Part shown: positions 1 to 13,334 of the stretch, piece by piece
How positions within the stretch are numbered: the stretch's first letter is position 1
Layout of the letters: every line of letters starts with the position of its first letter
Source of the DNA: Isohypsibius dastychi
Taxonomy: Eukaryota; Tardigrada; Eutardigrada; Parachela; Isohypsibiidae
Direction of reading: 5' to 3'
NCBI GenBank assembly: GCA_034696485.1
Contig: JAQIWT010000527.1
Coordinates: 1-18,629, forward strand
DNA: 18,629 bases
Position numbers and translations under genes: made by a program
Notes under the pieces: model-generated
What the model was told of the DNA's origin: nothing
Databases searched by the model: none
The model's input: the letters and a program-made list of their open reading frames with translations, nothing else

Positions 1-1459
1 TTCTCCGCATTTTGAAATGCCTGCATAACCCGCTTCTTGGCTTGCTCTTTCCAATTAGTTTCTTTCTCATCGCTCCACAAATTATTCTCCGTCATATATT
101 TTCGCAGTCGAATGATGGGACTATCCTCTTTGTCCCAGTAGCTTACCTACAACGCGCTTGCAATAGCATAATAAAATACTGTATAAGAGCAAAAATCTTC
201 TAGATTAAAGTCACCTCATCGACGGACCGATACGCCGAACTGTCATCGGAAGTCGAATGATGACCAACGCGGTAAGTCATCGCTTCGATCAAAACTGGGC
301 GATTTTTCTCCAAAGCGATTTCTCTCGCGGCTTTCGTAGCATTGTAAATGGCAAGAATATCATTTCCGTCCACCCGGATAGTCGGTATACCATAGCCTGG
401 ACCACGTGAAGCTATGCCGTCACCACGGAATTGTTGTGATGTTGGCGTGGAAATTGCATAACCATTGTTACGGCAAAAGAAAATAATCGGGCAGTCCAGT
501 GTCGCTGAGAAATTAAATGCGGCATGAGCATCTCCCTCACTGGCAGCACCTACCCAAATTTTTTAATTAGAGTGGCCATCACGCGTATTAATAATTGAAC
601 GAAATTACCATCTCCGAAATAACATATGACCACTTTTCCATTTCGGGCCCTTTTATATGCATACGCCGCCCCAACAGCTTGTGGCATTTGTGTTGCTAAC
701 GGCGATGAAACTGTCACAAAGCAGAGCTCCTTTGATCCGTAATGAACCGGCATTTGCTTTCCTTTTCCAATGTCTTCCACATTTCCATAACACTGGTTCA
801 TAAACTGATCAAGAGTGAATCCGCGCCACATCAGAAGTCCAGCTTCTCGATACTAACAGCAGAAAACATTGTTCAGTTCATACTCAGAAAATTGAATGGC
901 TTTCTCCAAAATAGATGCGTTTACCTGAACAAAGGCCAGATCTTTGTCATCCAAGCCAGCAGCGCTGAAATTCATTGTCGTTGAACTCGAATTTCATTCA
1001 ACTAAAGACACAACATACCTGCCAATTAAGCTGCCTTCTTCACCAAAATGTGTCATGTAGAAAGAAATCCGGCCTTGTCGTTGGGATTCGTACAGTATTT
1101 TGTCCATGTAGCTAAGAAGCGTCATTGTCTGGTACATTTTAACCAGAGTTGCCTCGTCTAAACGAGGGTCTTGAGATTTATCAACAATTCGTCCAGCTTT
1201 GTCCATCACACGATAAACGGGTATTCCTGGATAAGATTCTGGCACCAGAAAATCAAGCTTTTCCGTCCAATCAGACCGGGAGCCAGGAAATCGAGGTTTA
1301 TCGGCATTACTGGATACAGAACTTCCAGAACTTCTTGCGCTGTCCGTACTCGAGTTTACTAGAAAACAATCGGGAGTCCGAGAAAAATCAACACGAAGAA
1401 CAAAAGGCAGCCGTACCTCGAGAAGTATGCAAAAAATGCCGTGGGTAAGTATAAGCCAT
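1..1459 (-). CDS. BCKDHA: 2-oxoisovalerate dehydrogenase E1 alpha subunit, mitochondrial (3'-truncated by window edge)
   Basis: This is the E1-alpha subunit of the mitochondrial branched-chain keto acid dehydrogenase complex, which uses thiamine diphosphate to decarboxylate the 2-oxo acids of Val, Leu and Ile. Exons, read on the minus strand, are 1459-1417, 1358-1019, 964-925, 852-609, 549-215 and 146-1. All introns are GT-AG, 54-72 bp. They give 382 residues; about 50 C-terminal residues of a ~445-aa family protein lie outside the window. The start ATG is the first after an in-frame stop and opens a short Arg-containing presequence-like segment ([14 protein letters not shown]). DKPRFPG (34-40) begins the conserved core. 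The ThDP/Mg motif runs from GDG (221-223), through EGDAH, to CRNN (248-251). The regulatory loop [13 protein letters not shown] (319-331) is intact, with Ser321 matching the serine phosphorylated by BCKD kinase. Assignment rests on near-continuous similarity to animal BCKDHA; the exact N terminus is inferred. Confidence 0.95.
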
Positions 1460-1476
1460 CGCGGCAGTCAATGGAT

Positions 1477-1490
1477 CTACAAACAGAACA
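1477..1490 (-). promoter_or_regulatory. Candidate trans-splice (or 5'UTR) acceptor upstream of BCKDHA
   Basis: Read on the minus strand, this is a pyrimidine-rich tgttctgtttgtag ending 17 nt before the BCKDHA ATG at 1459. No matching upstream donor or coding exon is evident, so it could accept a spliced leader or end a 5'UTR intron. Confidence 0.35.
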
Positions 1491-1792
1491 TTCTAACAAC
1501 ATAAGATATAGGTACTGTAGCTTGAAAAGACTTTCTCAGAAGTTAGGTGAAAAAAGATTTCAAATGGAAACATATTTTTCGAACCTGATTTTCCATAACT
1601 GGTAGACCTGAATAACAACTTAGCGGTCCGAAGCCTTTGCATGGCTTATTAGGTTTGTTCAAACTTTATCCCGAACAGGTGAGAAATTCGTAATGTTGTG
1701 GTCCCAAACAGAGATTTCAGTGTTCTTCATGCAGAAATGTCAGAAACATAAACATCTGACAGCTGATGTGAATCCACAGTACGCTACGGCAT

Positions 1793-1827
1793 ATGGATAC
1801 GCAGACGTAATGGATACGGATGACGTA
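1793..1827. repeat. Two tandem 17-18 bp near-repeats carrying ACGTA cores
   Basis: Copy 1 (1793-1809) is ATGGATACGCAGACGTA and copy 2 (1810-1827) is ATGGATACGGATGACGTA. They abut directly. The second contains TGACGTA, a CRE/bZIP half-site-like sequence. The repeat lies about 170 bp upstream of the RBM26-like start codon, in the shared promoter region. A transcription-factor role is inferred. Confidence 0.6.
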
Positions 1828-1959
1828 TTGCTTCTGTATGCGTAGCATTCCATTCCCTTTTTCATCATTGCTGCTGCTGAAACAACAAGGACTTTTGATC
1901 CAGAAAATATGCCTCGAAGCTGACGTTCGATTTCTGGTTGTAGAAGTTATATTTCTTTG

Positions 1960-1975
1960 TTTAGTTTAGTTACAG
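1960..1975 (+). promoter_or_regulatory. Candidate trans-splice (or 5'UTR) acceptor upstream of RBM26-like gene
   Basis: A T-rich run ends in ttagttacag, with its AG at 1974-1975, 22 nt before the ATG at 1998. It looks like a 3' splice site with no coding exon upstream, which is what a spliced-leader acceptor would look like. Confidence 0.4.
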
Positions 1976-1997
1976 GTCCCACTAGGAGATCTTTACG

Positions 1998-4900
1998 ATG
2001 AAGATCGACGATGAGCCAGCGTTCAGTGCTTGGGTTAGCTTGAAGCTCGATCCAATGTAAGTTTTAAAATCCATTTTTGTATTTGATAATTTTCAGTCAG
2101 AAGCTGGATAATAGACATTTAATGACATTTAGAAAAACTTTCAATGAAATCTTCACGTTCTGCGTCCGTTCTGACTGGCGTTGCCGGAAAACTCGTAATT
2201 ATTCTTTTTTCATGGTGATCATCTTTGCAGAACGCATAACGACCCCAGGAAAGTCACGGAATATCTGGTGGCGGCGCTGAAGAAGCTGAAATCGGAAAAG
2301 GACGCCGAAGGGTTGAAGACTGTTCTGATACGGAAACTGGACGCGTTTGTGGATGACAGTAGGTTATTCATTTTGTTTCGTTGAAATTTCTGGAGAGAAT
2401 AAACCGCTGTTTTGTTTTGTCCCTCCGTACAATGCTTGAATCAAATCATATTTGATTCTCTTAGAAACATCGCTGGATTCGCTCTGTAAAGAAGTTGTCG
2501 ATGCATTGGAGGATGATCGCTACCTCGAAATTCGAGAGAATCCCGCTTTCGGGTCATTCGGAGACGACCAAATGTTTGTGAGTGTGATCAAAATATTTGA
2601 TCTTGTTTCGATAGTCTGTGTTTTTATAGAAAATGCTTTTACAGGAAGATGTGACAAACAGCGTTTCACCTATCCCGCGGGAAGGATCGCGTTCTTCCAG
2701 CGCATCAAGTTCGCATCGCGCCAGAAGATCAGGGTATTTATCTTATTGCACAGGCTTCATGTTGATATTGTTGCACCGTGCCGGCTTCAGGGAATCTCGA
2801 TCAAGTCACCCGTCCGACGATGAACAGGAATCTGATGAAAACAGTATTGAGGACAGGGCGCCAGTGCGGTCGGAAAGGATAATTCCTGAAGTTCGAACTC
2901 CAACCGTAAGCAGCACCATATCTGTTGTCGATGATGCGAAAAGGCAAAAGAACCGCCTCATTGGAGGATCGGGCCGACTTATCTGCAAAGACTTTACGGG
3001 TGTGGAGATAAAGTCAGAAAAATTTCGTTCTGTCAGTAAATTCTGTTCCGGTAGAACGCGGATTTTGTCTGCGGGGAAATTACTGCGTATTTGACCACGG
3101 AATGGACCCGGTTATATGGCAGAATTCTCGACAGATGGACGTCATGCGGTACAACCAACCCCGTGTCCCAGTTCTTCCTCAGCGACATCCAGGATTTCCT
3201 CCGATGTTGCCGATTAGTAATGTTCTGGTTTCTCGTTGAACGCGGTTCGCACATGTTAATTTTACGTTGTTTTAGTGCGCCCGGTACTGCCTCCCAGATT
3301 CCGGCCGGAACCTCCTGTTATGCAACAGTTCACTCGGCCGAAACCGATGATTCGACCTCGTGAATTAATTGGAGTGCATGGGGATTCTGCTTTTGGAATG
3401 AGTAATTTACCCGGCTTTATTGTTTCAGATGTGGCTAATTTTGTTGTTTTTTAGATGATGTGTACCGAGGTTCAGATTTACAGAAACGGGATGGTGATGC
3501 CAGTGGAAGCCAAAGTGTTGTCAAAAGGATAGCTACGGAAGACGCACTGAAAAACTGTTCCATTGAGATAAGGAACGTTCCTCATCAGCTAAACAGCATC
3601 GCAGCTCTGAATGCCCACTTTTCGAAGTACGGAAATATCGTCAACGTTCAGGTAAGCTGCAGATAATCTTCGTTCGGTTCGAAAACATTCGGTATTTTAA
3701 ATCGAATTAGGTTCGATACGGAGGTGATCCAGCAGGAGCTCTCGTGACCTTTCAGAATTCGGACGCCGCTAGTCGTGCTTTTAATAGTCCTGAACCCGTT
3801 CTAAATAATCGATTCATTAACATTGCGTGGCACAAAGATCAGCTCAAGCCAGTAAGTCAGGACCTCAAGTCAGCTTTGACGAAGATTGACTAAATGGTTT
3901 AATTATCTGCTTACAAGGTGCCCGTTCCGAAGCCTTCGCTGCCCCCGATTACGCAACACGGTGATGCTCAGTCTGCAGCACGGACTGAAATTCCTGAAGT
4001 ACGCTTTGTAGATCGCTGAATTATGCTGTTTGACAACGGTGCTTTTTTCACAGAACATGAAAGAGACGGTTGCCCAAGGATTCACGGAAGGTCTGAGCGT
4101 TAGATACCCCGTTGGGGCTTCGAGGAGGCCGAGAAGTGTGAGACATCGCGTGTCTTCATCTCGCGGTCGAGGGACGCACCCATCCGCATCGACTCAAATC
4201 CATTCTTTAACTGCTCATCAGAGAATGGTTTTTATGAACTTGGAAATTGCAAAAACAGAAGCTGAGCTGGAAAAGAACCAAGTTTGTCCTACTTTGTATG
4301 TTGTAGATATTATGGTGTGATGTTCGCATGTGATTGTAGTCTCGGTTGACTTCGTTAGATGAAATCATAACGAAAATCTCGGATTCCGTCAGCTCTTCGC
4401 AACAAAAGAAGGAACAGTATCGACAGCGGCTTGAAAGCGACCTGAGTGCCGCCAAGCGGAATGAATTGACTGAGGTATGAAGTGAAATTGGAAATGCTGA
4501 ATCAAATGAGTTCTATGCATTTATTAGCTCCTGGACAAGATGGAACAGATGACCGTTCAGTGGCAGCAGGAACTCAAGAAGAACATGCTGGAACGTGCCG
4601 CAACTCAGCGAAAACGTGGGGAATTGGAAGCGAAACTGCTTCACCAAAAACAGCAAAACGAAGTACCGGAATGATTATTTTTTTAGCTTCTCGTTGACTA
4701 ATAAATTCTTGTTCTCTTAGAAGTCTGTTACACCCGGTATATCGACATCTGATAGCGGCGATGATTCCGGAGCTAGCAGAAAAGTAAGTTGCTATTTATG
4801 GTTCCAGGTAAATAATCTTTTTATTCTAATACCGTAATGCTCCCAGTTCGCGGAAAGTGGAAGAGGTGTCAATCGAGGAATCCGTGGAGCTCGAACGAGC

Positions 4901-5613
4901 CGATCTCCTCGCCGCACAACTGTTACCAGATTTCGGCGGGTAGCACGAGGCCCACCTTTTAACAGAACGGCTGACCATCGTCCGAAAAGGATACATATCG
5001 CCGAATTTGAAGACAGTGACAAGCCGAACTTGCTTCGTTTTGTTCAAGTGAGTACATAGCAGTAAGAGCTCCAACGGAAATTGTTTACGCTAAATACCAT
5101 TCTGATCTTAGGAATCCGGTGGAACGGTAGCTGCTTCTTCAGAACCAGACGATTCATTGAATTGGATCGATGTTGAATTCACGACGCGATTTGAAGCAGA
5201 AGCCGTAAGTTGGAATTTTCTTGTGAATTTGAAGTTCTCCTTTTCAAATTCTGATGTTGTTTATTAGTTTCGACGGGATATGCCACCGTTTGGAGGGAAG
5301 AGGCTCGCTGCCTCATGGATAGAGGAAGACGTCCCGAGTTCTGTCAGTGAGGAGACAGTGGGACCGGAAATAGGCGAGAATTCTAACGATACACCGTTGG
5401 AAGATATTGCTGATGCCGAGGATTTCGGCACTCACCGCGACAGTTCTTTGGAGAGGTCGATTGAAGATTTAAATATGGATGAGCAGTCAAATAGCGCCGC
5501 AGCAGGTTCTGAGGCGGTGAGTCATTAGGAAATTCGGCACAATGATGATTATATTAAATTCGATTATTTAGGTGTCTGGGAAAGAGGTTCTGGAAGGCAC
5601 GGATTCTACATGA
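1998..5613 (+). CDS. RBM26: RBM26/RBM27-family RNA-binding protein (CCCH finger, two RRMs)
   Basis: This is the orthologue of vertebrate RBM26/RBM27 and Drosophila swm, nuclear RNA-binding proteins linked to polyadenylated RNA turnover. The 18 exons are 1998-2056, 2231-2358, 2465-2577, 2645-2733, 2791-2999, 3055-3216, 3276-3401, 3455-3651, 3711-3851, 3918-3998, 4054-4281, 4340-4474, 4528-4662, 4721-4783, 4847-5047, 5112-5204, 5268-5516 and 5572-5613. They give 816 aa against about 1000-1060 in vertebrates. In order there is an N-terminal PWI-like helical region (1-100), a Ser/Arg and acidic linker, and a CCCH finger with C195-x8-C204-x5-C210-x3-H214. Then come the motif RPRELIGVHGDSAFG, RRM1 (about 330-402, ending VLNNRFINIAWH), a Gln/Glu/Lys coiled coil (about 485-600), a GRG/RS segment, and a divergent RRM2 (about 672-745). 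The CCCH finger spans the exon 5/6 junction, which supports that splice. The proline-rich linker is much reduced. The family call is secure; RBM26 versus RBM27 cannot be separated. Confidence 0.93.
2734..2790 (+). other. Stop-free, length-3n intron in the RBM26-like gene
   Basis: This 57-bp GT-AG segment lies inside the Ser/Arg-rich linker. It has no stop codon in the reading frame, so retention would add 19 residues without breaking the protein. The encoded stretch is hydrophobic (YLSYCTGFMLILLH), unlike the flanking linker, so I treat it as an intron. Confidence 0.6.
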
Positions 5614-5764
5614 CGCAGTGCAGCATTCGCATCATTTGACTGTGATGATGACTCTCATTTTCGTGTTTTGTAAATTGCTTTAATTCTTGAAGTGAAGCCG
5701 AGTATCCGTTGTCATCCGTTTTTTCACTTTTTTCTACACATTTTATTGATATTTATTCGTTATG

Positions 5765-5770
5765 ATTAAA
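5765..5770 (+). terminator. Possible poly(A) signal (ATTAAA) of RBM26-like gene
   Basis: ATTAAA lies 152 nt after the RBM26-like stop codon, in T-rich sequence with no closer AATAAA noticed. ATTAAA is the commonest variant poly(A) signal. Assignment is by position only. Confidence 0.35.
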
Positions 5771-6636
5771 TTCCGTCGGTGGGTTGAATGATTTCATCTG
5801 CGGTTCCGCTCAGATAAATTAGGTTTTCCAGGAAATTAGAACTTCTCTGAGTCTGAAGGCAGAGAGACCGTTTTGACTAGGAATATATCACCCGGGTGGA
5901 TCTCGTCTTGTATCCGGCCTGTAAAGCATCACCTTGGTAAGCATGTCGTTGTGACGTCGCTGTCACTCACAATCGATCCAAAAGAGGGAGAGGCTTAAAT
6001 CGTGAGCAGAGAATTTATTTCAGATCCAGTCCCGCCAAAACTAATCAGTCTACTTTCCTTGTTTTGCTTCACGCTCAATTCTGTGCGCGGGAACTACAGT
6101 GTCAACGAAATCGTAATATCCCACCATATTGTACATTTCTTTCCAACGTGGTGCGAGTGGAGAAAAATGCACGGTGGGCAATTGTTCTCGAAAGTTGTAT
6201 CCCAATTCCTGATCTGCTGAATATTATCGTGGCGATTTCGTTTCGATCTTGTGTTCGTGAAATCTGTCTTTATTTCCTGGATTTTGTTCAACATCGACAT
6301 TTTGAATCTTGGTTTACTGCAACTTTCCGTGTGGAGAGTAACTTGGGAAATCAGTGTTGCTGGCCGAGATATAATTATCAGTTGAATCGCGGAGATCACT
6401 TGGAGATTTCGCGCAGGTGAGAAAGATTTTTCCGTTCGACAATAAAGTAGCTTGAGACTTGATAAAAGTTTTTGGAGAAGAGTTCTCGCTGTTTGTCTTT
6501 GTCCGCACTTTTTTGTATTCATCTCAGGGATTTGATTTGAACTTTAACCCCGTATCACCACACTGGAACCCCCCCCCCTTCCCGCTTGTTCGTCTTTATA
6601 TTTGAATTTGGCGGGTTTTGATTCATTTCGTTATTG

Positions 6637-6648
6637 TGGTATTTTCAG
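6637..6648 (+). promoter_or_regulatory. Candidate trans-splice (or 5'UTR) acceptor upstream of ISWI
   Basis: The sequence tggtattttcag ends at 6648, leaving only seven nucleotides (aagttag) before the ATG at 6656. TTTTCAG immediately before a start codon is the classic appearance of a nematode spliced-leader acceptor. A conventional 5'UTR intron is the alternative. Confidence 0.5.
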
Positions 6649-6655
6649 AAGTTAG

Positions 6656-11250
<4,595 letters not shown>

Positions 11251-11442
11251 CATGGGACCGTGTCATAATCTTGTTCACTGTTCGATTTTTCGAATTTCCA
11301 CACGTTTGTTTTTGGCTTGATTTATGGCTCTTGATTTTGTTTCATATATTTTTTCGTTGAAAAATCTGCCGGACATTTTTCGATTTTGGAAAATTTAGCC
11401 AGTCGAATATGGAACAAGAATAGGGTTTTTTTTTTCAATAAA
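11251..11442. other. Convergent 3' intergenic spacer between ISWI and SWEET
   Basis: Only 192 bp separate the two stop codons. The stretch is A/T-rich and noncoding. The nearest plus-strand AATAAA (11437-11442) directly abuts the SWEET stop codon. On the minus strand a CATAAA variant lies at 11326-11321. The 3'UTRs therefore probably overlap in antisense. Confidence 0.6.
11437..11442 (+). terminator. Probable poly(A) signal (AATAAA) of ISWI
   Basis: This canonical AATAAA sits 186 nt after the ISWI stop codon. Normal cleavage 10-30 nt downstream would fall within the last coding exon of the opposing SWEET gene. Confidence 0.5.
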
Positions 11443-12486
11443 TCACGGTAAAGAAACTGTTGGGGTGATCTTTTTTCCACTCGGAAAGAAAAGGAACAAG
11501 CTGAGCTGTACGCCAGATAGAAGCATTCCAACGAAGTTTGGAAACTAGATAGACGAAGATGAGAACAATACTAATCCAACGTGAAGGAATCCGTACCTGA
11601 ATGAAAACATCCTGTATGAGATAGCCATAGAGCAGCCATTCGGAGCAGACCAAAAAGGTCATCAAGATCCAGAAGAACGGCAGAGATTCCGAGTTACGAG
11701 ACCTCACCACATGGGCCTAACAGAAAGAAAAGTAAGTACCGTAATCAAAAACACTCTAGACGCAATAAACCAATTCATAAGCGTAATCCCGGTTTTTCAC
11801 AAAAGTGACACCTACCAAAGTTGCCAGTGGGGCAGCGCAGAAGAAACATGTAGCAAGGCAGCAAACCAAGCCTTGATACAGGACGGCCTCTTCGGAACTT
11901 TCGGTCAAAAGACGCGTAGATAGTATGATTAGCGTTAACGCTAGAATTATAACGAATTAGGAATAAGTTCGCTAAAATTCGAGGTCAGCGGCCACGAACC
12001 TCCGACTGCAGTCACGATTTGTTGATTGATACTCGTCTACAAACAACAGAGGTCAAACGACGAAAGGAAAATTAGGTCATATTTCGCACCTTCGAGACAG
12101 CATACTTCCGGAAAACGAAAATGTATCCGCATTGCATGATAAAACCCACGGCATTCACAAATATGATTGCTGTATCTCCTTTGAGAATTCCATAATGTGT
12201 CCACATCCCACAACTTGAAATAACAAATAAAATTGCTTAAACGCTCTGCCGGAAATTTTGTCAAATCTGACCTGAACAGAGCTGCCACGAAAGGTAAACC
12301 AGACAGTTCACCAGTGCTTGCATTCTGAATAATTCGGCGGCAAGATGGGCTGTTAAAAATGTTGACGATCAACAGCAATACATCGTGAAGAAGACATGAA
12401 CCTCACATTCCAGAAAGAAATTGCCCGACAGTGGTAATCGTTGCCAGAATGCTGACCCAGTTGCTCAGAGTTGAATTTGACATCAT
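11443..12486 (-). CDS. SLC50A1: SWEET-family sugar transporter (SLC50A1-like)
   Basis: This is a bidirectional uniporter for mono-/disaccharides with two triple-helix-bundle (MtN3/saliva) repeats in the plasma or Golgi membrane. Exons on the minus strand are 12486-12407, 12349-12272, 12213-12090, 12036-12000, 11940-11816, 11716-11597 and 11544-11443. They give 221 aa, the same length as human SWEET1. Repeat 1 (about 5-92) carries STGELSGLPF and YGILKGDTAIIFVNAVG. Repeat 2 (about 115-205) carries SRNSESLPFFWILMTFLV, EWLLYGYLIQD and FPNFVGMLLSGVQLSLFLFFP. Both diagnostic S-x-LPF motifs and seven hydrophobic segments are present, with four between (97-120) as linker helix. Two ATG codons stand in tandem at the start; I took the first. 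No targeting extension is visible. Divergent from NFXL1 and convergent with ISWI. Substrate specificity cannot be read from the sequence. Confidence 0.93.
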
Positions 12487-13116
12487 GGCTGCACGTTCCA
12501 GTCAACCTGGGCGGTTTCGGTGAATGTGAAGATACAACCGGAAGTCAATATATGGTCTCTTCAAAATGAAGAACTGAAAGAATTCAAACCTAATCAGATA
12601 TCCAGCTGTCACACTTGCGGACACAGAACTCTCACGTTCTAAAATTTCATGATAAAGGCTGACATTGTCGATGATTACAAATATTCAGATAAATGCGTTG
12701 AACGACATTTCTGCAGATCTTCGAAGTCAGAACCCTCATCCCATACAGTATAACTAAATCCCGACCATGCATTTCGCGTATTTACATGCAAGATTACCGA
12801 CGTTTAACGAGGCTGGAATCCGTTCATATCCACGGACGTGAACACTACGCATTGAAGACTCACCTTTCACACAACAAACATTCCTATAGCAATGAGCGTG
12901 GGAAAATGACAACAAGCTTGCTCCAGAAGTTACGAACTGTTCCCGACGCGCCTTTCTCTCCTCGAAAGCAGAATCTTCCAGACGATAATGTTTCAACACT
13001 TAAGGATTATCTAGGTGTAAATCCTTGATAATGCAGGTGTCGATTCTAGAATTTCGAACCTCCACTTCGGTTCAGACTTCAGATGCAGAACGAATAATTC
13101 ACGAACAAGCGAAAAA

Positions 13117-13132
13117 ACGTCAACAATGACGT
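13117..13132. promoter_or_regulatory. Head-to-head bZIP-like sites (ACGTCA-acaa-TGACGT)
   Basis: A perfect inverted repeat with six-base arms and a four-base spacer lies 203 bp upstream of the NFXL1 ATG. The right arm extends to TGACGTGG, which matches the CRE/UPRE-type consensus bound by ATF/XBP1-class bZIP factors. Binding is inferred from motif similarity only. Confidence 0.4.
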
Positions 13133-13167
13133 GGACTACTTGAATCCGCTTCGCTGTAACCTCGAAA

Positions 13168-13185
13168 GCGTGAAGTATTTCACGC
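13168..13185. repeat. Short perfect hairpin GCGTGAA-gtat-TTCACGC
   Basis: Seven-base arms pair perfectly around a four-base loop, about 150 bp upstream of the NFXL1 start. It may be a dimeric factor-binding site or a chance palindrome; there is no downstream T-run. Confidence 0.5.
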
Positions 13186-13198
13186 ACTCTTCGCTCAC

Positions 13199-13230
13199 AT
13201 GTATGTGATTCACTCGAAAATGTATGTGAT
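13199..13230. repeat. Direct repeat ATGTATGTGAT, two copies 21 bp apart
   Basis: Identical 11-mers occupy 13199-13209 and 13220-13230. The 21-bp period is two helical turns, which is compatible with a paired factor site in the NFXL1 upstream region. Function is unknown. Confidence 0.45.
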
Positions 13231-13334
13231 CAAAATTCAAAACAAACGTTATCCTACAGTAGCGCTCATCGTGCAAGTGCAAATCGTCCCTCAATTTGCA
13301 AAAGTGTTCTCCACGAAATTACTTGCGTCCGACA

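Larger units (their letters stand above)
1460..1997. promoter_or_regulatory. Divergent intergenic region between BCKDHA and RBM26-like gene
   Basis: These 538 bp separate two start codons that point away from each other, so the stretch probably holds both promoters and 5'UTRs. No convincing ORF or RNA gene is visible. It contains a tandem near-repeat with TGACGTA (1793-1827) and a splice-acceptor-like sequence close to each start codon, each listed separately. No clear TATA box was recognised. The promoter role is inferred from position. Confidence 0.5.
5614..6655. other. Intergenic region: RBM26 3'UTR and ISWI upstream sequence
   Basis: About 1.04 kb without a supportable gene. It holds a possible poly(A) signal (ATTAAA, 5765-5770), a CRE-like TGACGTCG (5952-5959) and a run of ten C at 6569-6578. 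It also has overlapping open frames on both strands between 6064 and 6522 that resemble no family I know. The stretch just before the ISWI ATG ends in a strong acceptor-like sequence. Confidence 0.5.
12487..13334. promoter_or_regulatory. Divergent intergenic region between SWEET and NFXL1
   Basis: About 850 bp between opposing start codons, presumably carrying both promoters and 5'UTRs. It includes a head-to-head ACGTCA/TGACGT pair, an 18-bp hairpin and an 11-bp direct repeat 21 bp apart, each listed separately. An open frame of 80 codons (12786-13028) has no recognisable similarity. No TATA box or RNA gene was recognised. Confidence 0.5.

Noticed and set aside
1149-1448. Plus-strand 99-codon frame across the BCKDHA 5' exons
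   Set aside because: It is antisense to well-supported BCKDHA coding exons and has no recognisable product.
6002-6220. A 72-codon frame with a signal-peptide-like hydrophobic start
   Set aside because: It begins with GTG, not ATG, and overlaps a longer frame in another phase. There is no homology or splice support.
6064-6522. Overlapping open frames on both strands (118 codons on plus, 142 codons on minus) between the RBM26-like gene and ISWI
   Set aside because: They overlap antisense to one another, show no domain or motif I recognise, have unremarkable composition and lie in 3'UTR/upstream sequence. Chance ORFs of this size are plausible.
12786-13028. An 80-codon plus-strand ORF upstream of NFXL1
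   Set aside because: No similarity to NFXL1 N termini or other proteins known to me, and no convincing splice path into the 13335 exon. A noncoding upstream exon remains possible.
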